A DNA stretch of 64,000 nt from Flammeovirga yaeyamensis (GTDB taxonomy: Bacteria > Bacteroidota > Bacteroidia > Cytophagales > Flammeovirgaceae): assembly GCF_018736045.1 (NCBI RefSeq), contig NZ_CP076132.1, forward strand, positions 4,077,501-4,141,500. Direction: 5' to 3'. Below, piece after piece: positions 17,492 through 27,188 of the stretch. The stretch's first letter is position 1. Each line of letters starts with the position of its first letter. The notes beneath the pieces were generated by a model. The model made no database searches and was not told the DNA's origin. It worked only from the letters and a program-made list of their open reading frames with translations. Position numbers and translations under genes: made by a program.

Positions 17492-18898
17492 TTATTCTTC
17501 TTCTTTTGATGAATTCAATTTCACTCCTCTTCTCAAATAAGCTGGAACATCTCTAAGATCTTTCAGTTCTTCACTTGAGATATCTTTCATCGAGTCAATT
17601 TTCTTATAACTAGATAATCGACCTTCAAATGGAGTTTCTAATGCTTCTTCGTTTTCTGATTTTTTAATTTCAGGAGTAGGAGCATCGTAATCATCCTCTA
17701 AAGAATAAACTGTTTTTGTTCTTTCTTCTTGAACTTCACTTGTTTGGGGAGCCGCCGAAATTTCTTCCTCAGCTTTCACTTCAGGAGAATCTTCAACAAC
17801 TTGAGGTGCTTCAACCTCTACTTTTACTGGTTCAGGCTTAGTTACATTAGGTGTATTTATTTTTCTACCTAAGCCAGACTCCCCTTTGTTAAAAAAATCA
17901 CCCTTAGGTAACTCGTTATCAGTTTCGAAACCTGTCGCAATAACAGTAACGCTGATAGCATCACCTAAAGACTCATCTTTTGCAACACCGAAGATTACTT
18001 CAGCTTCTTCACCTGCTCTGTCTTGGATGTAAGTTGTTACTTGCTCCAATTCAGCCATGTCAAGATCGTCATAATCGCTTACTACTAATGATAATAAGAT
18101 GTATTTAGCATTAGTAATATCAGTGTTATTCAATAATGGAGAGGCGATTGCTTGTTCAGTTGCTCTAATTGCACGGTCTTCGCCCGATTCAATTGATGAG
18201 CCCATAACAGCTGTACCTGCTTCTCTCATTACAGTATTAACGTCTTCGAAATCGACGTTGATATATGCATCAACAGTAATGATTTCTGCAATTGATTTTG
18301 CAGCTCTTGCTAAAACATTATCTGCTTGAGAGAATGCTTCACGCATAGATGAACGACCGTAAACTTCTTTCAGTTTCTCGTTCAAAATAACCAATACTGT
18401 ATCACAGTGTTCTTTTAATTCTTCGATACCTGTTAAGGCACGTCTTTCTTTAGGTTTTCCTTCAAACCTGAAAGGCATTGTAACAATACCAACAGTTAGA
18501 ATACCTAAACTACGAGCAATCTCAGCAATTACCGGAGCAGCACCAGTACCTGTACCACCACCCATACCGGCTGTGATAAATACCATTTTAGTACCATTCG
18601 ATAAAAATTGCTTGATTTCATCCTTAGTTTCTAATGCAGACTCTCTTCCGATTTCAGGTTTTGCACCTGCACCGAGGCCGTCAGTTAACTCAAGGCCTAA
18701 TTGTACTTTATTAGGAACAGGACTAGATTCTAAAGCCTGCTTATCAGTATTAGCGATAAAGAAATCCACATCGTGAATTCCAAGTTCGTACATGTGTCGG
18801 ACAGCATTACCGCCTCCTCCACCAACACCAACCACTTTGATAATTTTGTTAGCAGCAGGGTTGCTAGACATATCAAACTCGTAGCTCGTTTCAGTCAT
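17492..18898 (-). CDS. ftsZ: Cell division protein FtsZ
   Basis: The tubulin-like GTPase that forms the Z ring at the division site, 468 residues. The N-terminal GTP-binding core is complete: GVGGGGGNAV near residue 24-32 and the tubulin signature GGGTGTG at 113-119. After about residue 330 comes an unusually long acidic, E/V/P-rich linker (about 110 residues), then the conserved C-terminal peptide DVPAYLRRGVKL (about 449-460), which docks FtsA and other partners, and a charged end. It is the last gene of the division cluster. The 191-base spacer after ftsA holds small hairpins, suggesting a separate promoter or leader control. Confidence 0.98.
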   Translation of the reverse strand: MTETSYEFDMSSNPAANKIIKVVGVGGGGGNAVRHMYELGIHDVDFFIANTDKQALESSPVPNKVQLGLELTDGLGAGAKPEIGRESALETKDEIKQFLSNGTKMVFITAGMGGGTGTGAAPVIAEIARSLGILTVGIVTMPFRFEGKPKERRALTGIEELKEHCDTVLVILNEKLKEVYGRSSMREAFSQADNVLARAAKSIAEIITVDAYINVDFEDVNTVMREAGTAVMGSSIESGEDRAIRATEQAIASPLLNNTDITNAKYILLSLVVSDYDDLDMAELEQVTTYIQDRAGEEAEVIFGVAKDESLGDAISVTVIATGFETDNELPKGDFFNKGESGLGRKINTPNVTKPEPVKVEVEAPQVVEDSPEVKAEEEISAAPQTSEVQEERTKTVYSLEDDYDAPTPEIKKSENEEALETPFEGRLSSYKKIDSMKDISSEELKDLRDVPAYLRRGVKLNSSKEEE

Positions 18899-18922
18899 AG
18901 ACTCAAAAAATTTATTCTTAAA

Positions 18923-18938
18923 GACCTTACAAAAGGTC
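18923..18938 (-). other. Small hairpin in the ftsZ leader
   Basis: GACCTT and AAGGTC pair around a 4-base loop, 25 bases before the ftsZ ATG. A second small hairpin (ATAATC/GATTAT, loop of four) is at 18979-18994. Neither has a U tract. Leader structure or chance are both possible. Confidence 0.35.
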
Positions 18939-19089
18939 GTAAATTCTATTACAAATAATTACTGCTAAATTAATAGCAATAATCGAAAGATTATACTATT
19001 CTTAGAACAATCTCTAAAAAATTACAATTCCTTGATATGAAATTACATAATTTTAGTACTTAGTCCTAAGAGTATTGAAAAAATCCAAT

Positions 19090-20442
19090 TTAATCTTTAT
19101 AATCTTCATCATCATCGTAGTCATCGATCAACAAATCTTTCGCTTTTTGTAAAAAGTCAGAAAAAATGTTCTTTCCACGAGGGCTTGTTGGTTCGACTAC
19201 TTTTGATTTATCTTGAGAGATTCTCTTCTTTTCTTCTTGTTGAATTGGCTGTTGATAAATGCTTCTTGGACGGTTTTTATCTCTTTCATCAATAGATTTA
19301 AAACCAGCCAAAGCCAATCCTAATGCTGTAGCAAACTTTGGATCTTTTACTCTATCAGAACCATGAGATTTACCAAGGAATTCGATAGGATATCCAATAC
19401 GAGTATCCAATCCAATTTTATATTCAAATAGATGTTGAAGATTTCTTAGTTTGGCTCCTCCACCAGTTAATACTAAACCTCCAGCTAATTTGTCCATATA
19501 ACCAGAATCTTTCAATTCGGCAGAAATAAGATCAATAATTTCTTCCATTCTCGCTTCGATGATGTAAGCAAGATTTTTAATTGATACCTCTTTTGGTGTC
19601 CTATTATTGATTCCAGGAATTTCTACTACATCAGAATCTTTTGTATTGGCAGCCATAGACTGTCCAAATTTCACTTTTAATAATTCTGCTTGGTTTTGCA
19701 TTACTGCACAACCTTGTTTGATATCAGAAGTGATGATATCTCCTCCAAATGGAATTACCGCTGTGTGTCTGATAATACCATCATAGAATATTGCAATATC
19801 AGTTGTTCCTCCTCCAATATCGATAATTGCAACACCTGCTTCTTTTTCCTCCTCAGAAAGTACGGCCATACTTGATGCTAGAGGTTCCAACATCATTTGA
19901 TCGTTTTCTAAGTTACTTCTCTCAATACATTTTGTAATATTTCGAATAGAATTGCTGTTTGCAGTAACAATATGGAAATCTGCTTCCAATTTTACTCCAG
20001 CCATTCCTACAGGATCTTTTATCTTTTCCTCGCTATCTACAGTATAATGTAAAGGAAGAACATGAATAATTTCTGTACCAGGTTCTGTAATCACACGGTA
20101 CATATCATTCGTTAATCTTTCCACATCTGTTACAGATATTTCATCTTCCTGATGAGGAAGAGTAATACTACCATGTTGTCTAAAACTTTTGATATGCTTA
20201 CCTGCCACACCGACATTCACAACATTTATTTCAATATTGGAATCATTCTCTGCATCTGTAATTGCCTGATCTATCGCTTCAGTAGTTTTAGCAATATTAC
20301 TAACCGTTCCATCACGAACTCCTTCAGAAGCTGCATGACCAAGGCCTAATATCTCCAACTGATTATGTTCGTTCATTCTACCAACTACGGCACACACCTT
20401 AGTCGTTCCTATATCTAGCCCTACTATAATCTTTTCTTCCAT
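19090..20442 (-). CDS. ftsA: Cell division protein FtsA
   Basis: An actin-fold ATPase that tethers FtsZ to the membrane, 450 residues from the ATG at 20442. The start was chosen there because MEEKIIVGLDIGTTKVCAVVG is the family opening; a TTG seven codons upstream (20463) is open but unlikely. Seen motifs are the phosphate-1 loop DIGTTKVCAVVG, the phosphate-2 loop DIGGGTTDIAIF, and the adenosine motif LTGGGAKLRNL. The C-terminus has a linker, an amphipathic helix (FSDFLQKAKDLLI) suited to membrane binding, and an acidic end DDYDDDEDYKD, which is unusual after the targeting helix. A hairpin (AGGAAC/GTTCCT, 20523-20549) in the 138 bases after ftsQ may be a weak attenuator. Confidence 0.97.
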   Translation of the reverse strand: MEEKIIVGLDIGTTKVCAVVGRMNEHNQLEILGLGHAASEGVRDGTVSNIAKTTEAIDQAITDAENDSNIEINVVNVGVAGKHIKSFRQHGSITLPHQEDEISVTDVERLTNDMYRVITEPGTEIIHVLPLHYTVDSEEKIKDPVGMAGVKLEADFHIVTANSNSIRNITKCIERSNLENDQMMLEPLASSMAVLSEEEKEAGVAIIDIGGGTTDIAIFYDGIIRHTAVIPFGGDIITSDIKQGCAVMQNQAELLKVKFGQSMAANTKDSDVVEIPGINNRTPKEVSIKNLAYIIEARMEEIIDLISAELKDSGYMDKLAGGLVLTGGGAKLRNLQHLFEYKIGLDTRIGYPIEFLGKSHGSDRVKDPKFATALGLALAGFKSIDERDKNRPRSIYQQPIQQEEKKRISQDKSKVVEPTSPRGKNIFSDFLQKAKDLLIDDYDDDEDYKD

Positions 20443-20580
20443 ATTCAAAGTGTATTTTGACAAGTAACGTTGCGGGTTTAATCTATATTTTGGAGGAGTT
20501 ACTCATTAAAAAATTCGTTTTAAGGAACAAAATTTCTAAATATGTTCCTAAAAAAGCAAATATTTCAAATTGTAAATTAA

Positions 20581-21357
20581 TCAATTACAAACAATTTGTC
20601 CCTCATATTGCAATTTTATATTCCTATAAACATTCCAACCCTTATTGGCTACAATTGAATTATAGTATAATTTTAGCTTACCCAGTTTTTTGGTATAACC
20701 TGTAGGCAAACCAAATTCTATTCTCTCTTTTCCTACTTGTGGGTAAGCTACTATATCCATATTAGGTTGTATCTCTAATTGGGTAATTTGAGCATTCCAA
20801 AATCGATCATTACTTAGTGTATTAACAAATTCCAAAAAGCTAGTTCCATAAGCTGTTTCCTTTAAAAACTTTTTATCCAATAGCTTCTCAGCACCTTTTC
20901 CAGTGATTAATACAACTCGAGCAGAATATTTTTTTGATAGCCCAATCAGTTTGCCATCTTGATTGATATATGTTGATTTTCCTGATGGAGTAATTACCCT
21001 TGCAATAGGTCTATCTTGTTCGATATCAATTACTAAATTATTTTTGATATCCTTAGACACTTGGGCTTCTCTCACAAACTGAATTTCATTCAATTTTTGT
21101 TCAATATCTTTTATAGAATTGATCTTCACCCCTGCTTTATCCAAATTCATTTTAGATATAGCATCTTTTACTTCAGTATCTTCCACAAAGCGTGGCGCAT
21201 TAAAGTTAGAAACGTTAATAATAAGCTCTCCTTCAGATTGTTCTGCAGAATGTGTAAATGCAAAAACAATAGAAACAAGCATCAGTACAATAACTAATAG
21301 TAAGCTTACTACTCCTTTTTGATTTAAAAAATGCTTTAATGTATTAATTCTACTCAT
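20581..21357 (-). CDS. ftsQ: Cell division protein FtsQ/DivIB-type
   Basis: A 258-residue bitopic membrane protein of the divisome. Residues 1-13 are cytoplasmic, about 14-35 form one transmembrane helix (GVVSLLLVIVLMLVSIVFAF), a POTRA-like region follows (INVSNFNAPRFVEDTEVKDAI to KNNLVIDIEQDRPIARV), and then a beta domain. The sequence is weakly conserved, as is usual for FtsQ in this phylum; identity rests mainly on this topology and on its place between murC and ftsA. Its ATG overlaps the murC stop by four bases, so the two are translationally coupled. Confidence 0.88.
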   Translation of the reverse strand: MSRINTLKHFLNQKGVVSLLLVIVLMLVSIVFAFTHSAEQSEGELIINVSNFNAPRFVEDTEVKDAISKMNLDKAGVKINSIKDIEQKLNEIQFVREAQVSKDIKNNLVIDIEQDRPIARVITPSGKSTYINQDGKLIGLSKKYSARVVLITGKGAEKLLDKKFLKETAYGTSFLEFVNTLSNDRFWNAQITQLEIQPNMDIVAYPQVGKERIEFGLPTGYTKKLGKLKLYYNSIVANKGWNVYRNIKLQYEGQIVCN

Positions 21358-22733
21358 TTTGAAGTAAGTATGTCTGCAATTTGCGAAGTGAAACGATCGA
21401 TATTCCCTGCACCAACAGTGGCTATAACTCTACCCTTAAATTCGTGAATTTCGTTGAGTAATTGATCATCTTCCACAATCTTTTTTTGATCATGTAAGAT
21501 TTTACCCATTAACATTTCGGAATTTACTCCTTCCACAAATTCTTCTCTTGCAGGGTATAATGGCAATAACCATACTTCATCTGCTAATGATAAACTTTTT
21601 CCAAAGCCATCTGCAAAATCAGATGTTCTGGAATACAAATGTGGTTGAAAGATAACCGTTACTTTTTCTTCTGGATACAGGGCTTTTAATGACTTTATAA
21701 AAGTAGTAATTTCTGTAGGGTGATGTGCATAATCATCTACATATACTTTATTTTCAGTATCTACCCACTTTTCAAATCTTCTCTTTACACCTTTGTAGGT
21801 CGTAATACCTTCTTTCACCTCTTCTGGAGTTAAGCTAACTTCAAGAGCTATTGACATCGCTAACAAAGCATTTTCAACATTATGAAAACCCGGAAGAGAT
21901 AAATTAATTTCTTTAATTTCTACACCATTTTGGAAAGTGGCATCAAAAATAAATTTTCCATCTTTTATCTCTAAATGATGAGCAAAAGTATTTCCAGAAG
22001 TTAAACCATAGTTAAATTGAGTAACTCCTTTTTGTCCACTTAATTTATCAATTTTAGCCTCTAAAAATAATTTCCCGTCTTCAGGTAATTTATTGATAAA
22101 TTCTTGGAAAGATTCAAAAACTGAGGCTTCGTCACCATAAATATCCAAATGATCTGCTTCACAACTTGTCACTCCAATAATGTTTGGTGATAGTTGTAAA
22201 AACGAGCGATCAAATTCATCTGCTTCGACAACTACAATATGATCTTCTCGGTTACTATCACCTAAAAGCATATTGGTATTGTAGTTGGTTGATATACCAC
22301 CTAAAAATGCAGAACAGTTTTTCCCGGCATGAGTAAGGATATGTGATAACATGGATGAAGTAGTCGTCTTACCATGTGTTCCTGCTATACCTACTGTAAA
22401 ACTAGATTGAGTGATCATACCCAAAACTTCAGCTCTTTTTTTCAAGGTATATCCTTGCTCTATCAAATAGTTTTTAGCTTGATGGGTATTTGGTATTGCA
22501 GGTGTGTATACCACTAAAACATCTTTCTTATTGTAGGCTAATAATTCTTGAGGAAGATCCTCTATCGAATCATCATAATGAACAGTGATACCTTCAGAAA
22601 CCAAACGCTTTGTTAGATCAGTTGCTGTTTTATCATAACCACTCACCTTTATGTTATTTGCATTGAACCATCTTGCCAATGCACTCATTCCTATCCCTCC
22701 TATTCCTAAAAAATATATATACGGTGGTAACAT
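21354..22733 (-). CDS. murC: UDP-N-acetylmuramate--L-alanine ligase
   Basis: A cytoplasmic ATP-dependent ligase that adds the first amino acid, L-alanine, to UDP-MurNAc in peptidoglycan synthesis; 459 residues, the normal size. The N-terminal Rossmann part opens with YIYFLGIGGIGMSALA, the ATP loop GTHGKTT is at 118-124, the central part has VVEADEFDRSF, and the DDYAHHPTE motif in the C-terminal third is diagnostic of MurC. The gene begins one base after the murG stop and its end overlaps ftsQ, so murG-murC-ftsQ is a tightly packed operon. Confidence 0.97.
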   Translation of the reverse strand: MLPPYIYFLGIGGIGMSALARWFNANNIKVSGYDKTATDLTKRLVSEGITVHYDDSIEDLPQELLAYNKKDVLVVYTPAIPNTHQAKNYLIEQGYTLKKRAEVLGMITQSSFTVGIAGTHGKTTTSSMLSHILTHAGKNCSAFLGGISTNYNTNMLLGDSNREDHIVVVEADEFDRSFLQLSPNIIGVTSCEADHLDIYGDEASVFESFQEFINKLPEDGKLFLEAKIDKLSGQKGVTQFNYGLTSGNTFAHHLEIKDGKFIFDATFQNGVEIKEINLSLPGFHNVENALLAMSIALEVSLTPEEVKEGITTYKGVKRRFEKWVDTENKVYVDDYAHHPTEITTFIKSLKALYPEEKVTVIFQPHLYSRTSDFADGFGKSLSLADEVWLLPLYPAREEFVEGVNSEMLMGKILHDQKKIVEDDQLLNEIHEFKGRVIATVGAGNIDRFTSQIADILTSK

Positions 22734-22734
22734 T

Positions 22735-23853
22735 CTAATTAAACTTTTTATAGTGTCTTTCTGCTACATTAATCACTTGAGTAGCGATATCATTAGCTGC
22801 ATTAGGTTTCCCTAATTTTAAAATAGATTGACTTAATGATGCCTGTTTTTCCTTATCGTTAATTAAAGCCAAAACTTCATCTATTAGTTGCGCTCTCGCA
22901 TCTACATCTTTTACTAAAATCGCCGCTCCTTCATTTACCAACGCCATAGCATTTTTAGTTTGATGATCTTCTGCGACATTAGGTGATGGAACAAGAATAG
23001 TTGGTAACCCTGCCAAACACAATTCAGAAATTGATAAGGCACCTGATCTACCTACTACCACATTTGAAATGGCATATACTTTTTCCATTTCCTTAATGAA
23101 AGCAACAACATGTAAACCTTCTTTTTCTCTTCCACCAAATTTTTGATGATATCTTTTGTGATAATATTTACCCGTTTGCCAAATGATTTGAACACCTGCT
23201 TCAAGTAATTTATCTACTCCATTTGCCATGGATTCATTTAGTGTTAAAGCACCCAATGATCCTCCAAAAACAAATAAAACTGGCTTATCAGAAGAGAAGC
23301 CCCATTGTTTATATCCTTCCTCTTTTTGGGAAGATAGATCTACAATATCTTGACGTACTGGATTACCCGTAAATTCTATCACTCTTTTGGGAAAGTAATA
23401 TTCCATATTAGGGTAGGCTACACAAATTTTCTCTGCTTTACCTCCTAGAATTTTATTGGTTAATCCTGCATATCCATTTTGCTCTTGAATTACAGTAGGT
23501 ATTTTTCTATTCTGTGCTATCCACATTATTGGACCACTAGCATAACCACCTACACCAATGACAACATTAGGCTTGAAAGAAGAAATCAACTCACCTGCTT
23601 TCCACAAACTTTTGATTAATTTAAAAGGAAATTTCAGGTTTTCTAATGTCAATCTTCTTTGAATACCACTAATAGGTAAACCAACAATTTCGTAACCTGC
23701 TTCAGGAACTTTATCCATCTCCATTCTACCTTCAGCACCTACAAACAGAATATCTACATCGCTATTAGAAGCCTTTAAAGCATTCGCTATCGCTATTGCA
23801 GGATAAATATGTCCTCCGGTACCTCCACCACTAATAATTACCTTTAGTTTCAT
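22735..23853 (-). CDS. murG: UDP-GlcNAc:lipid-pyrophosphoryl-MurNAc-pentapeptide transferase MurG
   Basis: A peripheral inner-membrane GT28 glycosyltransferase that makes lipid II from lipid I, 372 residues. It opens with MKLKVIISGGGTGGHIYPA, the family glycine-rich loop; the ATG at 23853 was chosen because it starts this sequence, whereas an in-frame TTG at 23874 lies almost against a candidate promoter box (TAATTTTG on the minus strand, 23882-23889). Other motifs are GVGGYASGP, FVFGGSLGA and the donor-binding stretch VVGRSGALSISEL. It is the first gene of the visible cluster. The usual upstream partners ftsW and murD are not here; the next gene rightward is an unrelated surface protein with its own terminator. 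Confidence 0.97.
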   Translation of the reverse strand: MKLKVIISGGGTGGHIYPAIAIANALKASNSDVDILFVGAEGRMEMDKVPEAGYEIVGLPISGIQRRLTLENLKFPFKLIKSLWKAGELISSFKPNVVIGVGGYASGPIMWIAQNRKIPTVIQEQNGYAGLTNKILGGKAEKICVAYPNMEYYFPKRVIEFTGNPVRQDIVDLSSQKEEGYKQWGFSSDKPVLFVFGGSLGALTLNESMANGVDKLLEAGVQIIWQTGKYYHKRYHQKFGGREKEGLHVVAFIKEMEKVYAISNVVVGRSGALSISELCLAGLPTILVPSPNVAEDHQTKNAMALVNEGAAILVKDVDARAQLIDEVLALINDKEKQASLSQSILKLGKPNAANDIATQVINVAERHYKKFN

Positions 23854-24045
23854 GTTGATTAGTTTATAATTCAAGGAAGAACAAAATTAAAAAAAATGAT
23901 TGTTTATTTATTATAATAATTTGAGTTAAGCGAAAAATATTAGGAGAATCTTTGGTATTAAAGGAGTATTTAAATGAATACCTGTTCAAATTTCAAATTC
24001 AAGGGTACTCATCAAGTAATGATAGTTTTTTGAGAACAAAAAATA

Positions 24046-24084
24046 AAGGTCATCCTAAGAGATATTCTCCCTTAAGATGACCTT
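24046..24084 (-). terminator. Terminator of the T9SS type B surface protein gene
   Basis: AAGGTCATC pairs with GATGACCTT, extended by CTAAG against CTTAA with one mismatch. The flanking A-rich plus strand gives a U-rich tail in the leftward transcript. Confidence 0.8.
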
Positions 24085-24107
24085 CATTTTTATAATTTAT
24101 ATCAATT

Positions 24108-27053
24108 TTATTGAGATGAATTTCCTTTTATTATCACAAAGCTTCCCTTTATCTCTACCTTTTCATCCTCAGCTTTTAAACGATAAGTTTTCAAGGTTCC
24201 CTTATAATAATAATTACCAGGTTCTAATTCGTTACCATTATTATCTTTTCCATCCCAGTTTATCTCAATGTCAGCATCATTTTCTACGGACTTGTAAGAA
24301 TAAACATTCGCTCCATACCTATTGATAACAGTAAATTCTATACCCTCAACAAATCTAGGACAACGCATTGGAATAAAAGTATCATTATAATTATCGCCAT
24401 TTGGTGTAAATGCATTTGGCAATTCATAATACACACAATTATCTTGTATGATTACATTACTTAAAATACTTTCATTGCCAGAATCATCGACTGCTGCAAC
24501 GGCATAAGATCCTTCCACATATTCTCTATTATCAATTAAATAAGATACTGGAGAAGTTAATGGAACTCCAATAGGATGATCAATTGTTGCAATAGGAGCA
24601 CCAAATTCATTTTTAGAGAAGGAAGCTCTTCTACTATAATAAATATTGTATTTCACTATATCATCATCACAATCAGCACCAATCATATTTCTCCATACTA
24701 ACTGAACAGAAAAACGATCTTTATTACAGAGTTTATCTCCATCTTTAAATGGCTCTATCAAGCAACTATCCATTCTTATCCCTTCTTCATAATTAGTTAA
24801 TTGAAGAGTTGGAGGACAAGGAGGTATAGTATCTAGTAGTTCTACCGTTAGTTCTTGAGAACGGTTGATTAGTGGTTCCGCGATTTCTGGAACTTCGAAA
24901 GAGCCTATGGTCTCGATGTAATAAGTATATAATTTTTTATCGTCTAAAGGAGCATCTGGTTTTCCATTATCTCTGTAACGTAAACCTTCCGTATGTACAA
25001 ATACACTATCGTATAAACTGAAATTTGTTTCATCCCCTTCAATTTTACGATATATTTTATGATAAACAGCCACTTTATTAGCTCCTACCTCAACAGTATC
25101 AGGTGTTAAATTCCAACCTACATTTGCTTCCCATATCAAATCAATATAATCAAGAGCTGGATTACTTCTTAATCGAGTACTTGATGCCAGTAAAGTAGTA
25201 TCAAAAGCTACAGCATCAGAGGTATTGGTACCTTCTAAAAGCTCCACTAAATAATGGAATTGCGTTTCATCTGTATTGATAAGAATGTCCATCAAAGTGG
25301 TATCCTGCCCTGCAATTAAAGACGAATTAATTTTTTGATATTCACTATCATCTAATCTTTCGTTTCCTTCACCTCTATAAACATTATAGAAAGGCACTTT
25401 ACCTGGTGTTAAGTCTTGAGGAACTGTCCAACGAAGATTCATCTTTCCATTATCCTCACTAGTTTCTTCAACATCTACTTGGACCATATATGCTCCATCA
25501 GGTATAAAAGCACAATCTTCATTGGAAGCAACACTTTCTCCTCCTTGTGGACGACCAAAAGTAGCATAAATTCTATAGCAATAATTCGCTCCTTGTTGAA
25601 CAGTCCTATCCACAAAGGAAGTCGCATTAGCATCTACCTCATCCACAAATTCATATCCTGTCCATGCCGGTAAACCTGTTTCACATTCAGGGTTGAAATC
25701 AATGGAACCCTTTTTACGGTAAATTCTTATTTTATCGGCACCCTCACAATTATAAGCATCCCAATTTAAAGTCACTTTAATATCTCTATTGGTTATTTCA
25801 GTAGAATTCGGAGGAGTAGCAACAAGCCCTGTTGGAGGTGGCCCTAATACTCTAATATGCCAATTTTCTAAAGTACCTAATTGTTGATTTCTAGAATTAG
25901 GATGATCTAATGCTCTAAAAGTTACTTTATAAGGTTCTTGACGAACATCTGAACATTGAGGCGTCCAAGAGAATGCACCAGTTGCTTCAGAATCGTTTAC
26001 TCCGCCATTCACAACATTGAAATCCATTTCGGAATAAGGAGAAATAGGTACAGCATCACTTTTCTGAGCGATTCTTAAAGACACTCTATGAGGCCCCCAA
26101 TCTAATGTTGAATCTGTATTGTAACAAGGAGCATTGGATTGATCATAAGCAAATACTTGTTTTAATATTGGATCTCCTGCAACTACACAGGTATCAGCAG
26201 GCGCTTCAATAATGGGTCTTAAATTGACGATATCGTCAATAATCACTTGCATATCACGATTCACAGAACCAATTAAAATTCCATTTCTCCATTCCTCTAC
26301 AAAAAAGGCCACATTGTACTGTCCTGCAACAAAAGGAGCATCCCAAATCAAATCACCTGTAATTTCATCAATTCTAAAATCAGCAGGTTCTTCACATTGT
26401 TCAGTCACCTTAGACCATTCTTCATTTGGATCGTCCGGAAATCTATAGTTTTGAACAGGAGTATCTCTTCCTTGCAAACAAACCGTCAAACGATAGGATA
26501 AGCTATCACCGTCTACATCAAAAGCTCCTGCATTATGGACAAATCGTTGACCAATTGCCCCTTTGATCACTGGGGGAATTAATAATACAGGAGAACTATT
26601 AAGACCTAAAACAGGATTAATCAAAAATTCTGATTGTATAAAAAATGGTGTTTCGGATGAAATATCCATATTTCGAACACCTTGATTTCTATTTCTTTCG
26701 AAATAGCTTATTTTATATGTTCCGTTAGATGGAAAATTGTGTTCAGCTTGATAAATTAAGATCTGTGTCTCTCCATCTTCAGTGTAATCACCAGGATTTA
26801 AATTATTAGCTTGAACAAAAATAGGTTCTGTTCCATCGCCAAAATCAATTAAACCTTCACCGGCAGGCACACCATTGACATCTCTATAAAGTATAACAGT
26901 GATGATATATTCTCTTTCCCCACCATTAGGTTTTCTTCTCATGGTAAGGTCACCTGCACGAATATGTGTAGCAAGTGCGTCTGTTAAACCTACTATAAAT
27001 ACAAGAGTTAATAAGAGTAAGGTTCTTAATAGTTTATATGTTTGCGGTCTCAT
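24108..27053 (-). CDS. Large secreted protein with T9SS type B (gliding-motility-associated) C-terminal domain
   Basis: A 981-residue exported protein. Signal peptide about 1-28 (ending TDALATH). A domain that recurs in Bacteroidota surface proteins follows (THIRAGDLTMRR, ILYRDVNG, PVLLIPPVIKG, CLQGRDTP). From about residue 410 there are fibronectin type III-like modules (KVTLNWDAYNCEGADKIRIYRK and similar). The last 90 residues are the type B sorting domain (TIGR04131/CHU_C-like): PNAFTPNGDNYNDTF, then VINRYGANVYS and W-DGKDNNGNEL. This targets the protein through the type IX secretion system to the surface or outside. Ligand or enzymatic role is unknown; no catalytic domain is recognised. 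It is probably a single-gene unit. Confidence 0.9.
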   Translation of the reverse strand: MRPQTYKLLRTLLLLTLVFIVGLTDALATHIRAGDLTMRRKPNGGEREYIITVILYRDVNGVPAGEGLIDFGDGTEPIFVQANNLNPGDYTEDGETQILIYQAEHNFPSNGTYKISYFERNRNQGVRNMDISSETPFFIQSEFLINPVLGLNSSPVLLIPPVIKGAIGQRFVHNAGAFDVDGDSLSYRLTVCLQGRDTPVQNYRFPDDPNEEWSKVTEQCEEPADFRIDEITGDLIWDAPFVAGQYNVAFFVEEWRNGILIGSVNRDMQVIIDDIVNLRPIIEAPADTCVVAGDPILKQVFAYDQSNAPCYNTDSTLDWGPHRVSLRIAQKSDAVPISPYSEMDFNVVNGGVNDSEATGAFSWTPQCSDVRQEPYKVTFRALDHPNSRNQQLGTLENWHIRVLGPPPTGLVATPPNSTEITNRDIKVTLNWDAYNCEGADKIRIYRKKGSIDFNPECETGLPAWTGYEFVDEVDANATSFVDRTVQQGANYCYRIYATFGRPQGGESVASNEDCAFIPDGAYMVQVDVEETSEDNGKMNLRWTVPQDLTPGKVPFYNVYRGEGNERLDDSEYQKINSSLIAGQDTTLMDILINTDETQFHYLVELLEGTNTSDAVAFDTTLLASSTRLRSNPALDYIDLIWEANVGWNLTPDTVEVGANKVAVYHKIYRKIEGDETNFSLYDSVFVHTEGLRYRDNGKPDAPLDDKKLYTYYIETIGSFEVPEIAEPLINRSQELTVELLDTIPPCPPTLQLTNYEEGIRMDSCLIEPFKDGDKLCNKDRFSVQLVWRNMIGADCDDDIVKYNIYYSRRASFSKNEFGAPIATIDHPIGVPLTSPVSYLIDNREYVEGSYAVAAVDDSGNESILSNVIIQDNCVYYELPNAFTPNGDNYNDTFIPMRCPRFVEGIEFTVINRYGANVYSYKSVENDADIEINWDGKDNNGNELEPGNYYYKGTLKTYRLKAEDEKVEIKGSFVIIKGNSSQ

Positions 27054-27188
27054 AGAAAATCTTTTGAGAGTAAATGAGCTAACGTTGTAATAAAAACTAA
27101 TGGATTAAATTACATACAAAGCAATCATCAGTATTTTATTTCTAGTTTATTTATTTAATATAAAATCATTTTAAGGATTAATCAACTT

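Noticed and set aside
24108-27053. Gliding motility protein of the Gld set
   Set aside because: The C-terminal domain is only a type IX sorting domain despite its gliding-associated name; no GldA-N features.
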